A stretch of DNA of 64,000 nucleotides, from positions 1 through 64,000 of the forward strand of contig NZ_JAFFHZ010000002.1 of the NCBI RefSeq assembly GCF_017052585.1, read 5' to 3'. Origin of the DNA: Paenibacillus apiarius. Lineage in GTDB: Bacteria; Bacillota; Bacilli; Paenibacillales; Paenibacillaceae. Below are positions 9,132-17,958 of this stretch, piece after piece. Each line of letters opens with the position of its first letter. Position 1 is the stretch's first letter. A program made the position numbers and the translations under genes. The notes beneath the pieces were generated by a model, which saw only the letters and a list, made by a program, of their open reading frames with translations, did not search any database and was not told the origin of the DNA.

Positions 9132-10126
9132 TGGCTGCTGCCTCCTTTTTCTCCTTGAGCATGATATCGAATACACATTCGTTCGGCAATCCGGCATATT
9201 TCCACTCTTAGCGCCGCCGGCTCCAGCACTTCCGCTTCCAGCCCCAATTGATAGAAAAAACGGATCGCCCATTCCCATTCCGCTTGCGGACAATCGAAGG
9301 ACACCTCCCAGACGTCCTCGTCCAGCGCACGCACGCATTCTCCGATATGCTCGTCCTGCTCGACTTGAAGCAGGCCCCGATACGTCAAGCGGGCACGGAT
9401 ATGGATCGTCGCAGGCGCCATTTGACCGGAGCCTGCCTCCTCTCCCTCCGGGGCATGACGCTCGGATTGCCGGTATTCCGCCATCGCTGCGGCCAGCTCC
9501 GCTTCATCCTCGAGCGGCAGCAGCTTCTCGAAGCGGTCGATGCGGAATGATCTCGACTCCTGATGCACGGTCGAATACGCTTCGCAATACCAGAAGCCAT
9601 GCGCCGCATAAATCCGCTGCGGGAACAACGTTAGCCAGCGTTGGTGATTTTGCGACCGATAGAATGCGCGCACCCAAGCTGATGCCGAGGCATAATCGAG
9701 GAGATCGGCCAAGAATGGCGCGCGATACTTCCGCTTCGGGACGGTTAGTTCCATTTTCTCCAATAAAGGTGCAATCTGAGACCTCGTCTCCTGCGGCAGC
9801 ACGTGCTTAATCTTGTCCATCACGGTCCACCGTTCTTCGTTGAAGGGCGAGTCCGGCAATTGAGTCATCCCGCGCAACGCAAACAGCACCGTGAGTGCTT
9901 CCATCGAGTTGAATTGCAAAGGGGGCAGCATATAGCCATCCATGAGCCGGAATCCGCCGGACGGACCGGTGGAGGAATACAGGGGCACCCCCATTTCACA
10001 GAGCGCCTCCATGTCGCGCAGAATGGTGCGCTTCGAGACCTCGAACTTGTCCGCCAGCGATTGGGCGGTCTCCGGTCGATGCTGCAAGGCCATGAGGATG
10101 GCCATCAACCTATCCATCCGCTTCAC
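9128..10126 (-). CDS. WYL-domain helix-turn-helix transcriptional regulator (YafY/DeoR-like)
   Basis: 332 aa from GTG at 10126 with TTGGGAGGG six nt upstream. N-terminal HTH (residues about 3-60, motif QSLADKFEVSKRTILRDMEAL), central linker, and a WYL domain (about residues 130-230, with HGFWYCEAYS and FRIDRFEKL), followed by the WCX C-terminal extension. Such proteins sense ligands or nucleic acids through the WYL domain and repress or activate nearby genes. It is divergent from the nitric-oxide synthase gene, and an inverted repeat at 10187-10203 in the shared intergenic region is a candidate operator. Its stop overlaps the start of the AlkZ-related gene, so the two are co-expressed. Confidence 0.88.
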   Translation of the reverse strand: MKRMDRLMAILMALQHRPETAQSLADKFEVSKRTILRDMEALCEMGVPLYSSTGPSGGFRLMDGYMLPPLQFNSMEALTVLFALRGMTQLPDSPFNEERWTVMDKIKHVLPQETRSQIAPLLEKMELTVPKRKYRAPFLADLLDYASASAWVRAFYRSQNHQRWLTLFPQRIYAAHGFWYCEAYSTVHQESRSFRIDRFEKLLPLEDEAELAAAMAEYRQSERHAPEGEEAGSGQMAPATIHIRARLTYRGLLQVEQDEHIGECVRALDEDVWEVSFDCPQAEWEWAIRFFYQLGLEAEVLEPAALRVEICRIAERMCIRYHAQGEKGGSSQ

Positions 10127-10186
10127 TGTTAGCCCTCCCAACTTGTATCCATTGTTTCATTTACGCCGATTATAACATGGGATTGG

Positions 10187-10203
10187 TGACACCTTATGTG
10201 TCA
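10187..10203. promoter_or_regulatory. Inverted repeat, candidate operator between WYL regulator and nos
   Basis: TGACAC-N5-GTGTCA lies between the divergent genes, next to a TATAAT-like box for the minus-strand regulator (around 10168-10173). Position and symmetry suggest autoregulation; this is an inference. Confidence 0.45.
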
Positions 10204-10304
10204 TCAATTCAGGGGTTCATAAAAAGTTCGTCAGCGGACATCCCTGCGTCATATTTCCTATGTTAATCTGAGAAGACAGCAATCGTAGAGAGGATATCAT
10301 TCAC

Positions 10305-11411
10305 ATGATGGAGCAAACAAATCATACGCTTTGGACAGAAGCTTCTGAGTTCATTAGACAGTGTTATCAGGAATTAGGGATTGATGACAGCCGCATCGCG
10401 GACAGATTGGCGGAAGTCGCCCGCGAGATCGAAGCAACCCATACTTACTCTCATACGGCGGAAGAGCTGGCGCACGGCGCAAAGATGGCGTGGCGCAACA
10501 GTAACCGCTGCATCGGCCGCCTCTTCTGGCCGTCCTTGCAGGTGTTCGATGCCCGTCATTGCGAGACCGAGGAGGATATCCATGCGGCTCTGCTGCGGCA
10601 TATCGAGTACGCCACTAACGAGGGGCGCATCCGGCCCGCGATAACGGTCTTCCCCGCCGGAGATCAGGACGATGGCCGCGTCCGCATCTGGAATCACCAG
10701 CTCATTCGCTACGCAGGCTATGAGACGGAAGAAGGTGTGGTTGGCGATCCGCATTCCGTGGCGTTCACGCGGAAGTGCCAGTCATTGGGCTGGCAAGGGG
10801 CTGGCACTCCCTTCGATGTGCTGCCGCTCGTCGTGCAGTGCGGGAATAAGCCCCCGCAATGGCATGACATTCCTCCTGCCAGCGTAATGGAAGTGCGGTT
10901 GACACACCCGGAATTCGCGTGGTTCGAAGAACTGGGACTCAAATGGTATGGCGTTCCGATTATCTCGGATATGCGCCTCGAGATCGGCGGCCTCTCCTAT
11001 AACGCGGCGCCCTTCAACGGCTGGTACATGGGCACCGAGATCGGCGCGCGCAATCTCGCGGACGACACGCGCTACAATATGCTGCCGTCCGTGGCCGAAC
11101 GCATGGGGCTATCGACGGCTTCGAATGCGACACTATGGAAAGACAAAGCGCTCGTCGAGTTGAACATCGCCGTGCTGCATTCCTTCAAGGAAGCCGGCGT
11201 CAGCATCGTCGATCATCATACGGCCGCGCAGCAGTTCATGCGCTTCGCGGAGCAGGAGCGCCAGGCCGATCGACCGCTTACGGGCGATTGGACCTGGTTG
11301 ATACCGCCGCTCTCGCCAGCGGCGACGCCTATTTTCCATCACAGCTACGACAACACCGGGATGAGTCCGAATTTCCACTACCAGCAGGCGCCTTATGCGG
11401 CGAACGACTGA
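10305..11411 (+). CDS. nos: Nitric-oxide synthase, oxygenase domain only (bacterial NOS)
   Basis: 368 aa, the usual length of stand-alone bacterial NOS, which converts L-arginine to citrulline and NO using external reductases. The haem-thiolate signature [13 protein letters not shown] (near residues 65-77) supplies the axial Cys. Other conserved stretches include IRIWNHQL-type ([15 protein letters not shown]), [22 protein letters not shown] and the C-terminal pterin-side motif FHHSYDN. Two consecutive ATGs start the frame; either is possible. No reductase gene is adjacent, as is normal in Firmicutes, where NO protects against oxidative stress and some antibiotics. Followed by a terminator. 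Confidence 0.97.
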   Translation: MMEQTNHTLWTEASEFIRQCYQELGIDDSRIADRLAEVAREIEATHTYSHTAEELAHGAKMAWRNSNRCIGRLFWPSLQVFDARHCETEEDIHAALLRHIEYATNEGRIRPAITVFPAGDQDDGRVRIWNHQLIRYAGYETEEGVVGDPHSVAFTRKCQSLGWQGAGTPFDVLPLVVQCGNKPPQWHDIPPASVMEVRLTHPEFAWFEELGLKWYGVPIISDMRLEIGGLSYNAAPFNGWYMGTEIGARNLADDTRYNMLPSVAERMGLSTASNATLWKDKALVELNIAVLHSFKEAGVSIVDHHTAAQQFMRFAEQERQADRPLTGDWTWLIPPLSPAATPIFHHSYDNTGMSPNFHYQQAPYAAND

Positions 11412-11451
11412 ACTCCCGCTCACCTTGTTTCTTTAACATATCGCTTGAACA

Positions 11452-11506
11452 AAGGCTTGTCCTTAATCAGTTATGCTGATCGGGGACAGGCCTCTTTCAT
11501 TTTTCC
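11452..11506 (+). terminator. Rho-independent terminator after nos
   Basis: Imperfect stem AGGCTTGTCC / GGGACAGGCCT with a long loop, followed by a T-rich tail. Confidence 0.75.
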
Positions 11507-11511
11507 CATCG

Positions 11512-11581
11512 AATAGTTGACAACCCCCCCTATGCGCAGTATATTAGTTACCCAAGATAATAATTAACCAGTTCAACTATT
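11512..11581 (+). promoter_or_regulatory. Promoter of the uvrA-like/marR operon with flanking 9-bp inverted repeat
   Basis: TTGACA (11517-11522), 17-bp spacer, TATATT (11540-11545). AATAGTTGA at 11512-11520 and its complement TCAACTATT at 11573-11581 bracket the promoter and are candidate MarR half-sites; a similar TAGTTGATAG occurs just before the marR start (near 14080). Confidence 0.7.
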
Positions 11582-11606
11582 TAATGATACCAAGAAGGTG
11601 AATGCT

Positions 11607-14081
11607 ATGACTGGCAAGCAAGACTGGATTATAATCACAGGTGCCAGAGAACACAATTTGAAAAATATCGAGGTCCGCTTCCCCCGCAATCAACTAACCG
11701 TGGTGACCGGCGTATCCGGCTCCGGGAAATCGACCCTGATGTTCAATATCCTCTGTCAGGAAGGTGAACGCAAATTCATCCGTGCCACCGGAAGAGTGCC
11801 GGACAATGTAGAACGGCCCGACTACGATGATATACTCGGGCTCTCTCCCATCATTAGCGTGAACCAGCATCATCATAACTATAGTCCGCGATCTACGGTC
11901 GGAACGTATAGCGAAGCGTACACCTATCTTCGCTTGTTGTATACGGCTATCGGCGAGCGGCCTTGCCCGAGCTGCCTAAGTACCATCGCCTACTCGGATC
12001 TCCGTTCTGCGCCGACATCGCCTGCCGGGGAAGCCGCAGCTGGCACGGAGTGTTACCCGTGTCCGTCATGCGGCACTCCCGTCGAAAACATTACGATGGC
12101 CCATTTTTCGTTCAATACCGAACAAGGCGCTTGTCCGGCCTGTATGGGCTTGGGCGAACAAGTCGAGCCTGTCATCGATGCCATACTCCGCCCGGATCTG
12201 TCCATCCAAGAAGGCGGCATCCAAGTATGGAAAAAGGGGTTCATCTGGCATTTCGGCCCGCTGCTGGTGCGGGCCGCCAAATATTATAACCTGCCCTTCG
12301 GCGAAGAAGATCTGAAACGCCCGATCGGGGAATTGCCCGAAATCGTCCGCCATCTGCTTCTGTATGGAACCGACGATCCGCGAATTCGGAATCTTCATCC
12401 CGATGCCCCCGCCCCTTCGAATATGAAGGAAGGCAAATACGAAGGGGCCATCAACAGCTTGATGCGGCGCTACTATGAGGAAGCCGGCGACGATGCGGAC
12501 GAGGAGTTCGCAAACTTTCTGCGTCCGGCAGCTTGTCCGGCATGTCAGGGCACACGGTTGAAGCCGTCCAGCTTGGAAGTGACCGTGAACGGCACGCCGA
12601 TACACCATTTGCTGCGCATATCGATCCGGGATCTGCTGACATGGCTGAACGAACTGCCGCATGCGCTGGAACCGCGTTATGTGGAGGCCGTGCGTCCGAT
12701 TTTGGCCGAATTAACCGATAGGGCCCAAAGCTTGGTCGATACGGGCCTTGGTTATTTAACCTTGGATCGCGGCTTCTCCACCTTGTCCGGCGGCGAAGCC
12801 CAGCGGATGAGACTGTCATCTCTGTTGAACTCGAATTTGACAGGCATGGTGTGCGTCTTGGACGAGCTGACAGCCGGCCTCCATCCGCAGGATACGGATT
12901 CGCTGGTAGCCGCCATGCAGAAGCTGCGAGCTCTGGGCAATACGATTATCGTGGTCGAGCACGATCTCGATGTTATTAAGCAAGCCGATTATGTCGTGGA
13001 CATCGGTCCGGCTGCCGGCGAACACGGCGGCCAAGCCGTATTTCAGGGCACGGTGGACGAACTGCTGCAGCATCCGGTGTCTGTAACAGCCAAGTGCCTG
13101 CGCGAAGTCGGAGCCGCGTTGAAGCGGGACGTGCGTCCATGGACACATGCGATTGCCCTTCCAGAAGCATGCACGCATAACTTGCAACGGATCTCCGTCG
13201 ATATTCCGCTCGGCGTGCTCACGGCTGTTACCGGCGTATCCGGCTCGGGAAAATCCACGCTCATCCTGGAGGAACTGCTTGAGCGGCTGCCGGCGTTGTC
13301 TGGATCGGAGCAAATCCAGCATACCGTTGTCGTCAACCAACACGCGATGGGCAAAATGGCACGCTCCAACGCGGCAACCTATACAAAGGTGTTCGACCAT
13401 ATCCGCGAGCATTACCGGCTGCTGGCGAAGCGCGAAGGCATGAAGCTGAAGGCGTCTGACTTCACGTTCAATGTGGCGGGAGGACGATGCGAAGCGTGCA
13501 AAGGAACCGGGCAATTGAAGCTTCAAATGCATTTCATGCCCGCCCGTTATCTGACATGCCCCACTTGCCAAGGCAAGCGATATAATGAGACAATCTTAGG
13601 CATAACGTATCGCGGACGCCACATTGCCGACGTGCTGGATATGAGCATTGCGGAGGCACGCGATCTTTTTCAAGATATTCCGGACATTGTGCGGATTTTG
13701 GACTGTCTGGTTGATATCGGTTTAGGATATTTACCGCTCGGCCAGCCGGCCAACACCTTCTCCGGCGGCGAAGCCCAACGGGTGAAGCTGGCCTCTGAAC
13801 TGGCCGGAACGCGGCGGCAGCATACGTTATACATTTTGGATGAGCCTTCGATCGGTCTGCACGACAGTGACACCGGCAAGCTGATGAACGTGCTGGATCG
13901 CCTGGTGGACAAAGGAAATACGGTCATCGTCATCGAGCATCATCTCCAGCTCATTCGCCAGGCGGATTGGATTATCGAGCTTGGCCCCAAGGGCGGCAAT
14001 GAAGGCGGCGAAGTCATTGCGGAAGGCACGCCGCAATTCTTGCTATCGCATCCGGGTTCGATATTAAAGCGCTATTTATAG
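11607..14081 (+). CDS. UvrA-like ABC ATPase, drug-resistance (UvrA2/DrrC) type
   Basis: 824 aa, shorter than true UvrA (about 950), typical of the UvrA2/DrrC group linked to resistance to DNA-binding drugs. Start at ATG 11607 preferred over GTG 11598 because AAGAAGGTG then serves as the RBS. Two Walker A motifs (GVSGSGKST near residues 37 and 545), two ABC signatures (LSGGEAQRM and FSGGEAQRV), and Walker B CVLDELTAGLHP and YILDEPSIGLH are present. Zinc modules: CPSC...CPACMG in the first half and CEACKGTG...CPTCQG in the second. No UvrB/UvrC gene is nearby, and the next gene is a MarR regulator, which supports an inducible antibiotic-response operon rather than general excision repair. Confidence 0.9.
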   Translation: MTGKQDWIIITGAREHNLKNIEVRFPRNQLTVVTGVSGSGKSTLMFNILCQEGERKFIRATGRVPDNVERPDYDDILGLSPIISVNQHHHNYSPRSTVGTYSEAYTYLRLLYTAIGERPCPSCLSTIAYSDLRSAPTSPAGEAAAGTECYPCPSCGTPVENITMAHFSFNTEQGACPACMGLGEQVEPVIDAILRPDLSIQEGGIQVWKKGFIWHFGPLLVRAAKYYNLPFGEEDLKRPIGELPEIVRHLLLYGTDDPRIRNLHPDAPAPSNMKEGKYEGAINSLMRRYYEEAGDDADEEFANFLRPAACPACQGTRLKPSSLEVTVNGTPIHHLLRISIRDLLTWLNELPHALEPRYVEAVRPILAELTDRAQSLVDTGLGYLTLDRGFSTLSGGEAQRMRLSSLLNSNLTGMVCVLDELTAGLHPQDTDSLVAAMQKLRALGNTIIVVEHDLDVIKQADYVVDIGPAAGEHGGQAVFQGTVDELLQHPVSVTAKCLREVGAALKRDVRPWTHAIALPEACTHNLQRISVDIPLGVLTAVTGVSGSGKSTLILEELLERLPALSGSEQIQHTVVVNQHAMGKMARSNAATYTKVFDHIREHYRLLAKREGMKLKASDFTFNVAGGRCEACKGTGQLKLQMHFMPARYLTCPTCQGKRYNETILGITYRGRHIADVLDMSIAEARDLFQDIPDIVRILDCLVDIGLGYLPLGQPANTFSGGEAQRVKLASELAGTRRQHTLYILDEPSIGLHDSDTGKLMNVLDRLVDKGNTVIVIEHHLQLIRQADWIIELGPKGGNEGGEVIAEGTPQFLLSHPGSILKRYL

Positions 14082-14103
14082 TTGATAGAAAGGAACGTTG
14101 CTC

Positions 14104-14532
14104 TTGAACGACTTCAACTCTTTCGAGAAGGAATTCACTTCTTTTCAATGCAAGGTGGTATCGCATCATAACAAATTCAATATTCAAGGCATCACATCCG
14201 CACAATTCAATATCATCGATTACTTAGACAAGCATGGACCGAAGACGGCCCGTGAACTGGCGGAGGCATTCCACGCCTCGCTGCCGGGCATTTCGAAGCT
14301 GACGAAGAAGCTGATTCACAAAAACATGATATCGCAGACACGGGATGAAGCGGACCGGAGGTATTATCATCATGCGGTGACGGAAGAAGGTCAAGCCTTT
14401 CTGCTCGCCGCCGCCGCATCCCGGAATGAAGTGATGGACAGCATCAAGTCGACGTTGGACGAGGATGAACTGAGGCAATTTACGGCATTGTGCAAAAAAA
14501 TAAACCGTTCTCTCGCCGAGGCGAAGGAGTAA
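14104..14532 (+). CDS. MarR-family transcriptional regulator
   Basis: 142 aa; TTG start at 14104 gives good spacing from AAAGGAA (an upstream in-frame TTG at 14098 is too close). Winged-helix core with TSAQFNIIDYL, a recognition helix SLPGISKLTKKL and the wing DEADRRYYHHAVTEEG. Lies 22 bp after the uvrA-like gene and ends at a strong terminator, so it is the second gene of a two-gene operon. It probably represses the promoter at 11517 until a drug binds; the ligand is unknown. Confidence 0.9.
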   Translation: MNDFNSFEKEFTSFQCKVVSHHNKFNIQGITSAQFNIIDYLDKHGPKTARELAEAFHASLPGISKLTKKLIHKNMISQTRDEADRRYYHHAVTEEGQAFLLAAAASRNEVMDSIKSTLDEDELRQFTALCKKINRSLAEAKE

Positions 14533-14551
14533 AAACGAGCCTAATACGCAG

Positions 14552-14630
14552 ACAAGGGAAGCCTGCCGCGCAAATTCACATCTTGCCGATGCGATGCATT
14601 TGCTGCGGGAGGCTTCCCTTGCCGTTTTTG
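14552..14630 (+). terminator. Rho-independent terminator after marR
   Basis: Long stem CAAGGGAAGCCTGCCGC / GCGGGAGGCTTCCCTTG with a T-run at about 14624-14629. Confidence 0.9.
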
Positions 14631-14662
14631 TTAATGATGCAAGCACATTTTAGAATTCGGTC

Positions 14663-15655
14663 TTATACGTGCGCCAACGCAGTCATGTGCCGAAGCTGCT
14701 CGAACGTAGCTTCAGCGAGCGCTTTTTCATGAAGATACTGCGCTTCATTGTTGTTCTGCACCTTATGGAAATAGGCATTCATCATTTGCAGGAGGAATAA
14801 ATACGAAGTGCGGCGGATGTCCGCCTCATGCGAAGCGTCCAATGCGCGGCCATAGCCTCTCATGAAGTGCGGGTTGTTCCCCCATAACGCAAATTCATAT
14901 TCCCGGTCACCGAACAACGCGCGGTCCGCATCGATAACCGCGGCAATGTCCCACGATCCATTCTCTTTCCGCACCAGCACATTCGGCTCCCACAAATCGT
15001 TATGCACGAAACGAGGCGCTTCCGCCAGCTCGAACAGCTCCTTATATTCGCGGAAGAAGCCGTAATACGATTGCATCGCCATCTCGTCGAACACTTCGAA
15101 GCGGGTCGTCTTCTCGGCGATTTCATCGGTGAAGGCTGCAATGAAGTCCCACCATGTGCGATAAGCCCGTTCGGGATGATCCGGCTGAGGCCAGCCATAA
15201 TAGTCCGCCGTGATGCTGTGCATGGCCGCCGTAGCTTTGCCGAGTTGCTCTTGGATCAAGCCGCGTTCCATATCGGACATCTTTGCTTCGTGCAGCGCAA
15301 CGCCATCCACATATTCCAATACGACGTAGCTGCGCGGAATGATGCGATACGAATCGTCAAAAGCCAGAATGCGCGGCACGGGAATACCGACCCGGTTCAG
15401 TTGGTCGTAAATCCATGGTTCCTTCGCCATCATTTCGCGTTCGAATTGGAACAGCAGTTCTTGCCGAGCGGGTGCGAAGCGGATGATTACCTTCTGGTCA
15501 GGATGCTTCGTGGTGACGAGATACGTCGTATTGAACAATCCGCCTTCCCGCAGCTCCACCTCGGCCACGATCGTGACCCGGTCAAATACGTGTTGCATGA
15601 TGCGGGTTAAGCTATATTCATCCACAGCCTTAAAAATCCTTGAATTCTCATTCAT
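14663..15655 (-). CDS. Aminoglycoside-phosphotransferase-family (APH) kinase
   Basis: 330 aa with the APH fold: nucleotide-binding N-lobe, catalytic loop HNDLWEPNVLV (near residue 219) and metal-binding VIDADRALFGDREYEF. The family transfers phosphate to small molecules such as aminoglycosides, macrolides, viomycin-type peptides, choline or homoserine; which one applies cannot be told from sequence. It is a solitary gene convergent with the marR operon. A resistance role is possible given the neighbouring drug-response operon, but unproven. Confidence 0.85.
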   Translation of the reverse strand: MNENSRIFKAVDEYSLTRIMQHVFDRVTIVAEVELREGGLFNTTYLVTTKHPDQKVIIRFAPARQELLFQFEREMMAKEPWIYDQLNRVGIPVPRILAFDDSYRIIPRSYVVLEYVDGVALHEAKMSDMERGLIQEQLGKATAAMHSITADYYGWPQPDHPERAYRTWWDFIAAFTDEIAEKTTRFEVFDEMAMQSYYGFFREYKELFELAEAPRFVHNDLWEPNVLVRKENGSWDIAAVIDADRALFGDREYEFALWGNNPHFMRGYGRALDASHEADIRRTSYLFLLQMMNAYFHKVQNNNEAQYLHEKALAEATFEQLRHMTALAHV

Positions 15656-15726
15656 GCTGAATCACTCCTCGAGGTAATCGAATTCATGTATGTCATTCAT
15701 TAACAATTATCATTGACTTGCCTAAC

Positions 15727-15927
15727 CTAGAATATAGCTGAATGCAAGAACTGTCGATAGCAATTGTTGCATGAAAACGAATTAAATTTGAATTTTTGGT
15801 GACAATTGCAACAAAACAAAAGCGGCGGCTCCTGTTGGTCCGGATTGACATCCAGACGGCTTCCAGAATGATATCCAGATTGACTTCCGGAGCAATTTTC
15901 ATAACTGAAATCTTGAATGGTGGTCAT
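15727..15927 (-). CDS. Small Cys-rich hypothetical protein (66 aa)
   Basis: ATG at 15927 with GAGG five nt upstream. The C-terminal half holds CCNCHQKF and CNNCYRQ, a CxxC-x11-CxxC pattern like a zinc ribbon; the N-terminal half is polar with SGSQSGYHSGSR. Function unknown. It could instead be a chance frame. Confidence 0.35.
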   Translation of the reverse strand: MTTIQDFSYENCSGSQSGYHSGSRLDVNPDQQEPPLLFCCNCHQKFKFNSFSCNNCYRQFLHSAIF

Positions 15928-16015
15928 TGATGCCTCAAGCTTTCCTCAGATCATTGTATCCGATCAATTACTAGGTTGATTTCAATTCAACTTATATTTG
16001 AAGCTGCGGCTCCAA

Positions 16016-16145
16016 CATTGGTTTACATAATAATAATTACGTTAATATGATTTTCAAAAATCGATCCACTTGCTCCAAACGCGCCTCTCAATCGTACTCC
16101 GTTCTATCCAAACTGAAAGGTTTCCAAGGGAGCAACTATACCCCC
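16016..16145 (-). pseudogene. Duplicated, decayed 3' end of the P-loop kinase gene
   Basis: The minus strand reads LLPWKPFSLDRTEYD-stop-EARLEQVDRFL, aligning with LLPWKHFILDNSGYDWEACLERVDRFL at the end of the gene at 20703-21578. The Trp codon has become TGA. The downstream TTTACATAAT-rich flank is also shared. Confidence 0.8.
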
Positions 16146-16194
16146 TCCTTCATATGTGGGGAAAATGCGCTTTCCCTTCGTACTTCACGCAGAT

Positions 16195-16571
16195 GGCGGT
16201 GGTAGTCGCATTTTTCGTTCGATGGCCGCTTGCAGTCCTTGCTCGGCATATCGCTTTCGAACCAGGTACATGCTATTGGTAAGGATGTTCAGCCGCTGTG
16301 CGATCTCGATATCCGAAAGCTTGCCGCCGTCTCGATTTTCATCCGCCCACAGGAGAATTTGAGCTCGTCTTAGGGAACGTGCCGCTACCTTTCCTTTGCT
16401 ACACAAGCCCTGCAACTCCTTTTGTTGCTCAGGGTTCAAATTTACGATATAGTTTCGTTTTCTCATCGTCGATACCTCTTTTTAGTTCGACTCTATCATA
16501 GATTCTATATTTTAACTATTTTTAGACTGATGGAGTACTATATCCACAGTTTAAATACTGATGGAGTACTA
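16195..16571 (-). mobile_element. Truncated IS630-family element (transposase N-terminus and terminal repeat)
   Basis: Nearly identical to 20277-20619 of the longer copy. It encodes the first ~90 residues of the transposase (16185-16466; start MRKRNYIVNLNPEQQ) with the paired HTH region, then the terminal repeat ending GGAGTACTA at 16540. This is directly followed by the other end of the element in inverted orientation (16541-16571). The catalytic half is missing. Confidence 0.85.
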
Positions 16572-16599
16572 GTCTACTATCGACCTGTCCCTATTGATT

Positions 16600-16852
16600 T
16601 CTAGAACTATTGGCAACTCGAATGCTGTATGTATGCCGGCTTTGCGATCTGGGACAGTGACTTGGTCAATTTGAAGTATTCTTTTTCACGCTTCTATAGC
16701 TCTCCTGAAGCTTTCATGTAAGTCTCGGAACTTCTCCTCATCGTAATAATGCTCATACACGGTTAATGCATCTGGGTTTCGTCATTTCGTATTCACAAAA
16801 AAATGGACATTTCCGTTTCTTAGAAACGGAAATGTCCACATATGATGTGTAA
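16600..16852. other. Gene-poor stretch with a short coding remnant
   Basis: The minus strand at about 16658-16755 reads like the last ~28 residues of a protein (ALTVYEHYYDEEKFRDLHES... then stop). I do not recognise the family. No full gene is present. Confidence 0.4.
16804..16838. terminator. Perfect 16-bp palindrome with 3-nt loop
   Basis: TGGACATTTCCGTTTC-TTA-GAAACGGAAATGTCCA. Flanked by an A-run on the left (T-run for the minus strand), so it may terminate minus-strand transcription. Confidence 0.6.
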
Positions 16853-16932
16853 CACTATATGAAAATACAGTAGAATTATAGGCTTGTCAACGAAACTTAA
16901 CAATTAGTATTACATTGTATTTTGTACATATG
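16853..16932. repeat. 80-bp direct repeat, copy 1
   Basis: CACTATATGAAAATACAG ... TTTTGTACATATG; same length and roughly 85 percent identical to 18883-18962. The pair brackets the transglutaminase remnant and the lipoprotein/secreted-protein pair. Confidence 0.85.
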
Positions 16933-16944
16933 TCTAACAATTGC

Positions 16945-17385
16945 TTTCAACCCTTGTCTATCAAGGATTTTTATATGTTGCTGTTTTACGGTCAGATCGA
17001 GAACTGTAAATGGAGGGGCAACCACCTATTAGTGCGTAGCGCTAAACTGCCCTCGTTCGACTGGCCAGTAATACTTCGACCGAATTTTCGCACGTGACGG
17101 AAATTCAATCGTCAATGCACCCTTGACGTAGAAATTCCAGAATCCTTCCTGCTCAAGCACTATCGACAGCATCATCGAAATGTTGACGCATGTTCCCTTC
17201 GCGCCGTCCAAAACCAGTTCCCCATGTATCAGATCGCAAATGCGCTGAATGACAGTCCGAGCCCGTCTAGGTACTGTTCGCTGTATTGCTGCTCCTTTAC
17301 AAAGCTAGCGTATTTCTCCAGATAGGTGGGATCTCTCTGCTCCTGTGCTATAAAATTGGGGTGGTTATAAATCCAGTTCTTTCAT
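16945..17385 (-). pseudogene. Transglutaminase-like protein, frameshifted
   Basis: Starts at ATG 17385 behind GAGGAG. Pieces in different frames read NHPNFIAQEQRDPTYLEKY, then RTVIQRICDLIHGE and GAKGTCVNISMML, then two adjacent stops after SATH, then VVAPPFTVLDLTVKQQ. The Cys (GTC), His (ATH) and Asp (VLD) fit the transglutaminase-like catalytic triad. At least one frameshift, an early stop and the tandem stops show it is dead. Confidence 0.65.
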
Positions 17386-17497
17386 AACATTCTCCTCAAA
17401 CTGACTCGAATCGTTTATATGACTGAGTTGTCATATAGCTTGAAGTCTGGAGTTTTATGGATTTATGCTACTGCACACTACAGTTGAGTTTAGTTTC

Positions 17498-17869
17498 CTA
17501 ATCCGTAATAAGAGTTAACACTTCCTTATTTTCTCCCCAAATAATTGTCATTGATAATTGATTAATATGATTAGTGCCCATTTGGTTATTTATTGAGTCT
17601 TTGAATTTCAGTGGCATTTTAATATTGCCCTGTTTAGTAACAGATACCTTTAAATCTAACCCTTCTAAAGAGTATTCAAAATAATTTATTTCGTTAATTT
17701 TTCCTCCTATATATTCTATCTGAACTTCTCCCTCAGCTATCTTTGAGTTATTTAGTGTCACTCCCACTTTCCAATTTTCGGAGTTCCCCTCATATTTAAC
17801 TGAGTCTTTCGAACAGGCGCTACAAATAAGAAGAAGTAGAATAAAAGCAACGGCTTTTATTTTATTCAT
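17498..17869 (-). CDS. Small putative lipoprotein
   Basis: 123 aa from ATG 17869 with GGGAGG seven nt upstream. N-terminal signal peptide (MNKIKAVAFILLLLICSAC) ending in a lipobox-like SAC, although the -3 residue is Cys rather than Leu. The rest is a predicted beta-rich domain with no family I recognise. Divergent from the secreted protein at 17959 with a short shared promoter region; both sit inside the 80-bp repeats, so they may be functionally paired. Confidence 0.7.
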   Translation of the reverse strand: MNKIKAVAFILLLLICSACSKDSVKYEGNSENWKVGVTLNNSKIAEGEVQIEYIGGKINEINYFEYSLEGLDLKVSVTKQGNIKMPLKFKDSINNQMGTNHINQLSMTIIWGENKEVLTLITD

Positions 17870-17958
17870 AATTTTTCCTCCCAAAGCATTTACTTTTTTG
17901 TATTATACTGTTACTATATTGAAAAGCTATTTCCATTATATCACTTAGGAGGAATAAA

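Noticed and set aside
8778..10141. Plus-strand ORFs opposite the WYL regulator and AlkZ-related gene
   Set aside because: Antisense to clear coding sequence with proper RBSs; composition is Arg/Pro/Ser-rich as expected of GC-rich shadows.
12053..13933. Minus-strand ORFs opposite the uvrA-like gene
   Set aside because: Antisense to a gene with unambiguous ABC motifs; no independent signals.
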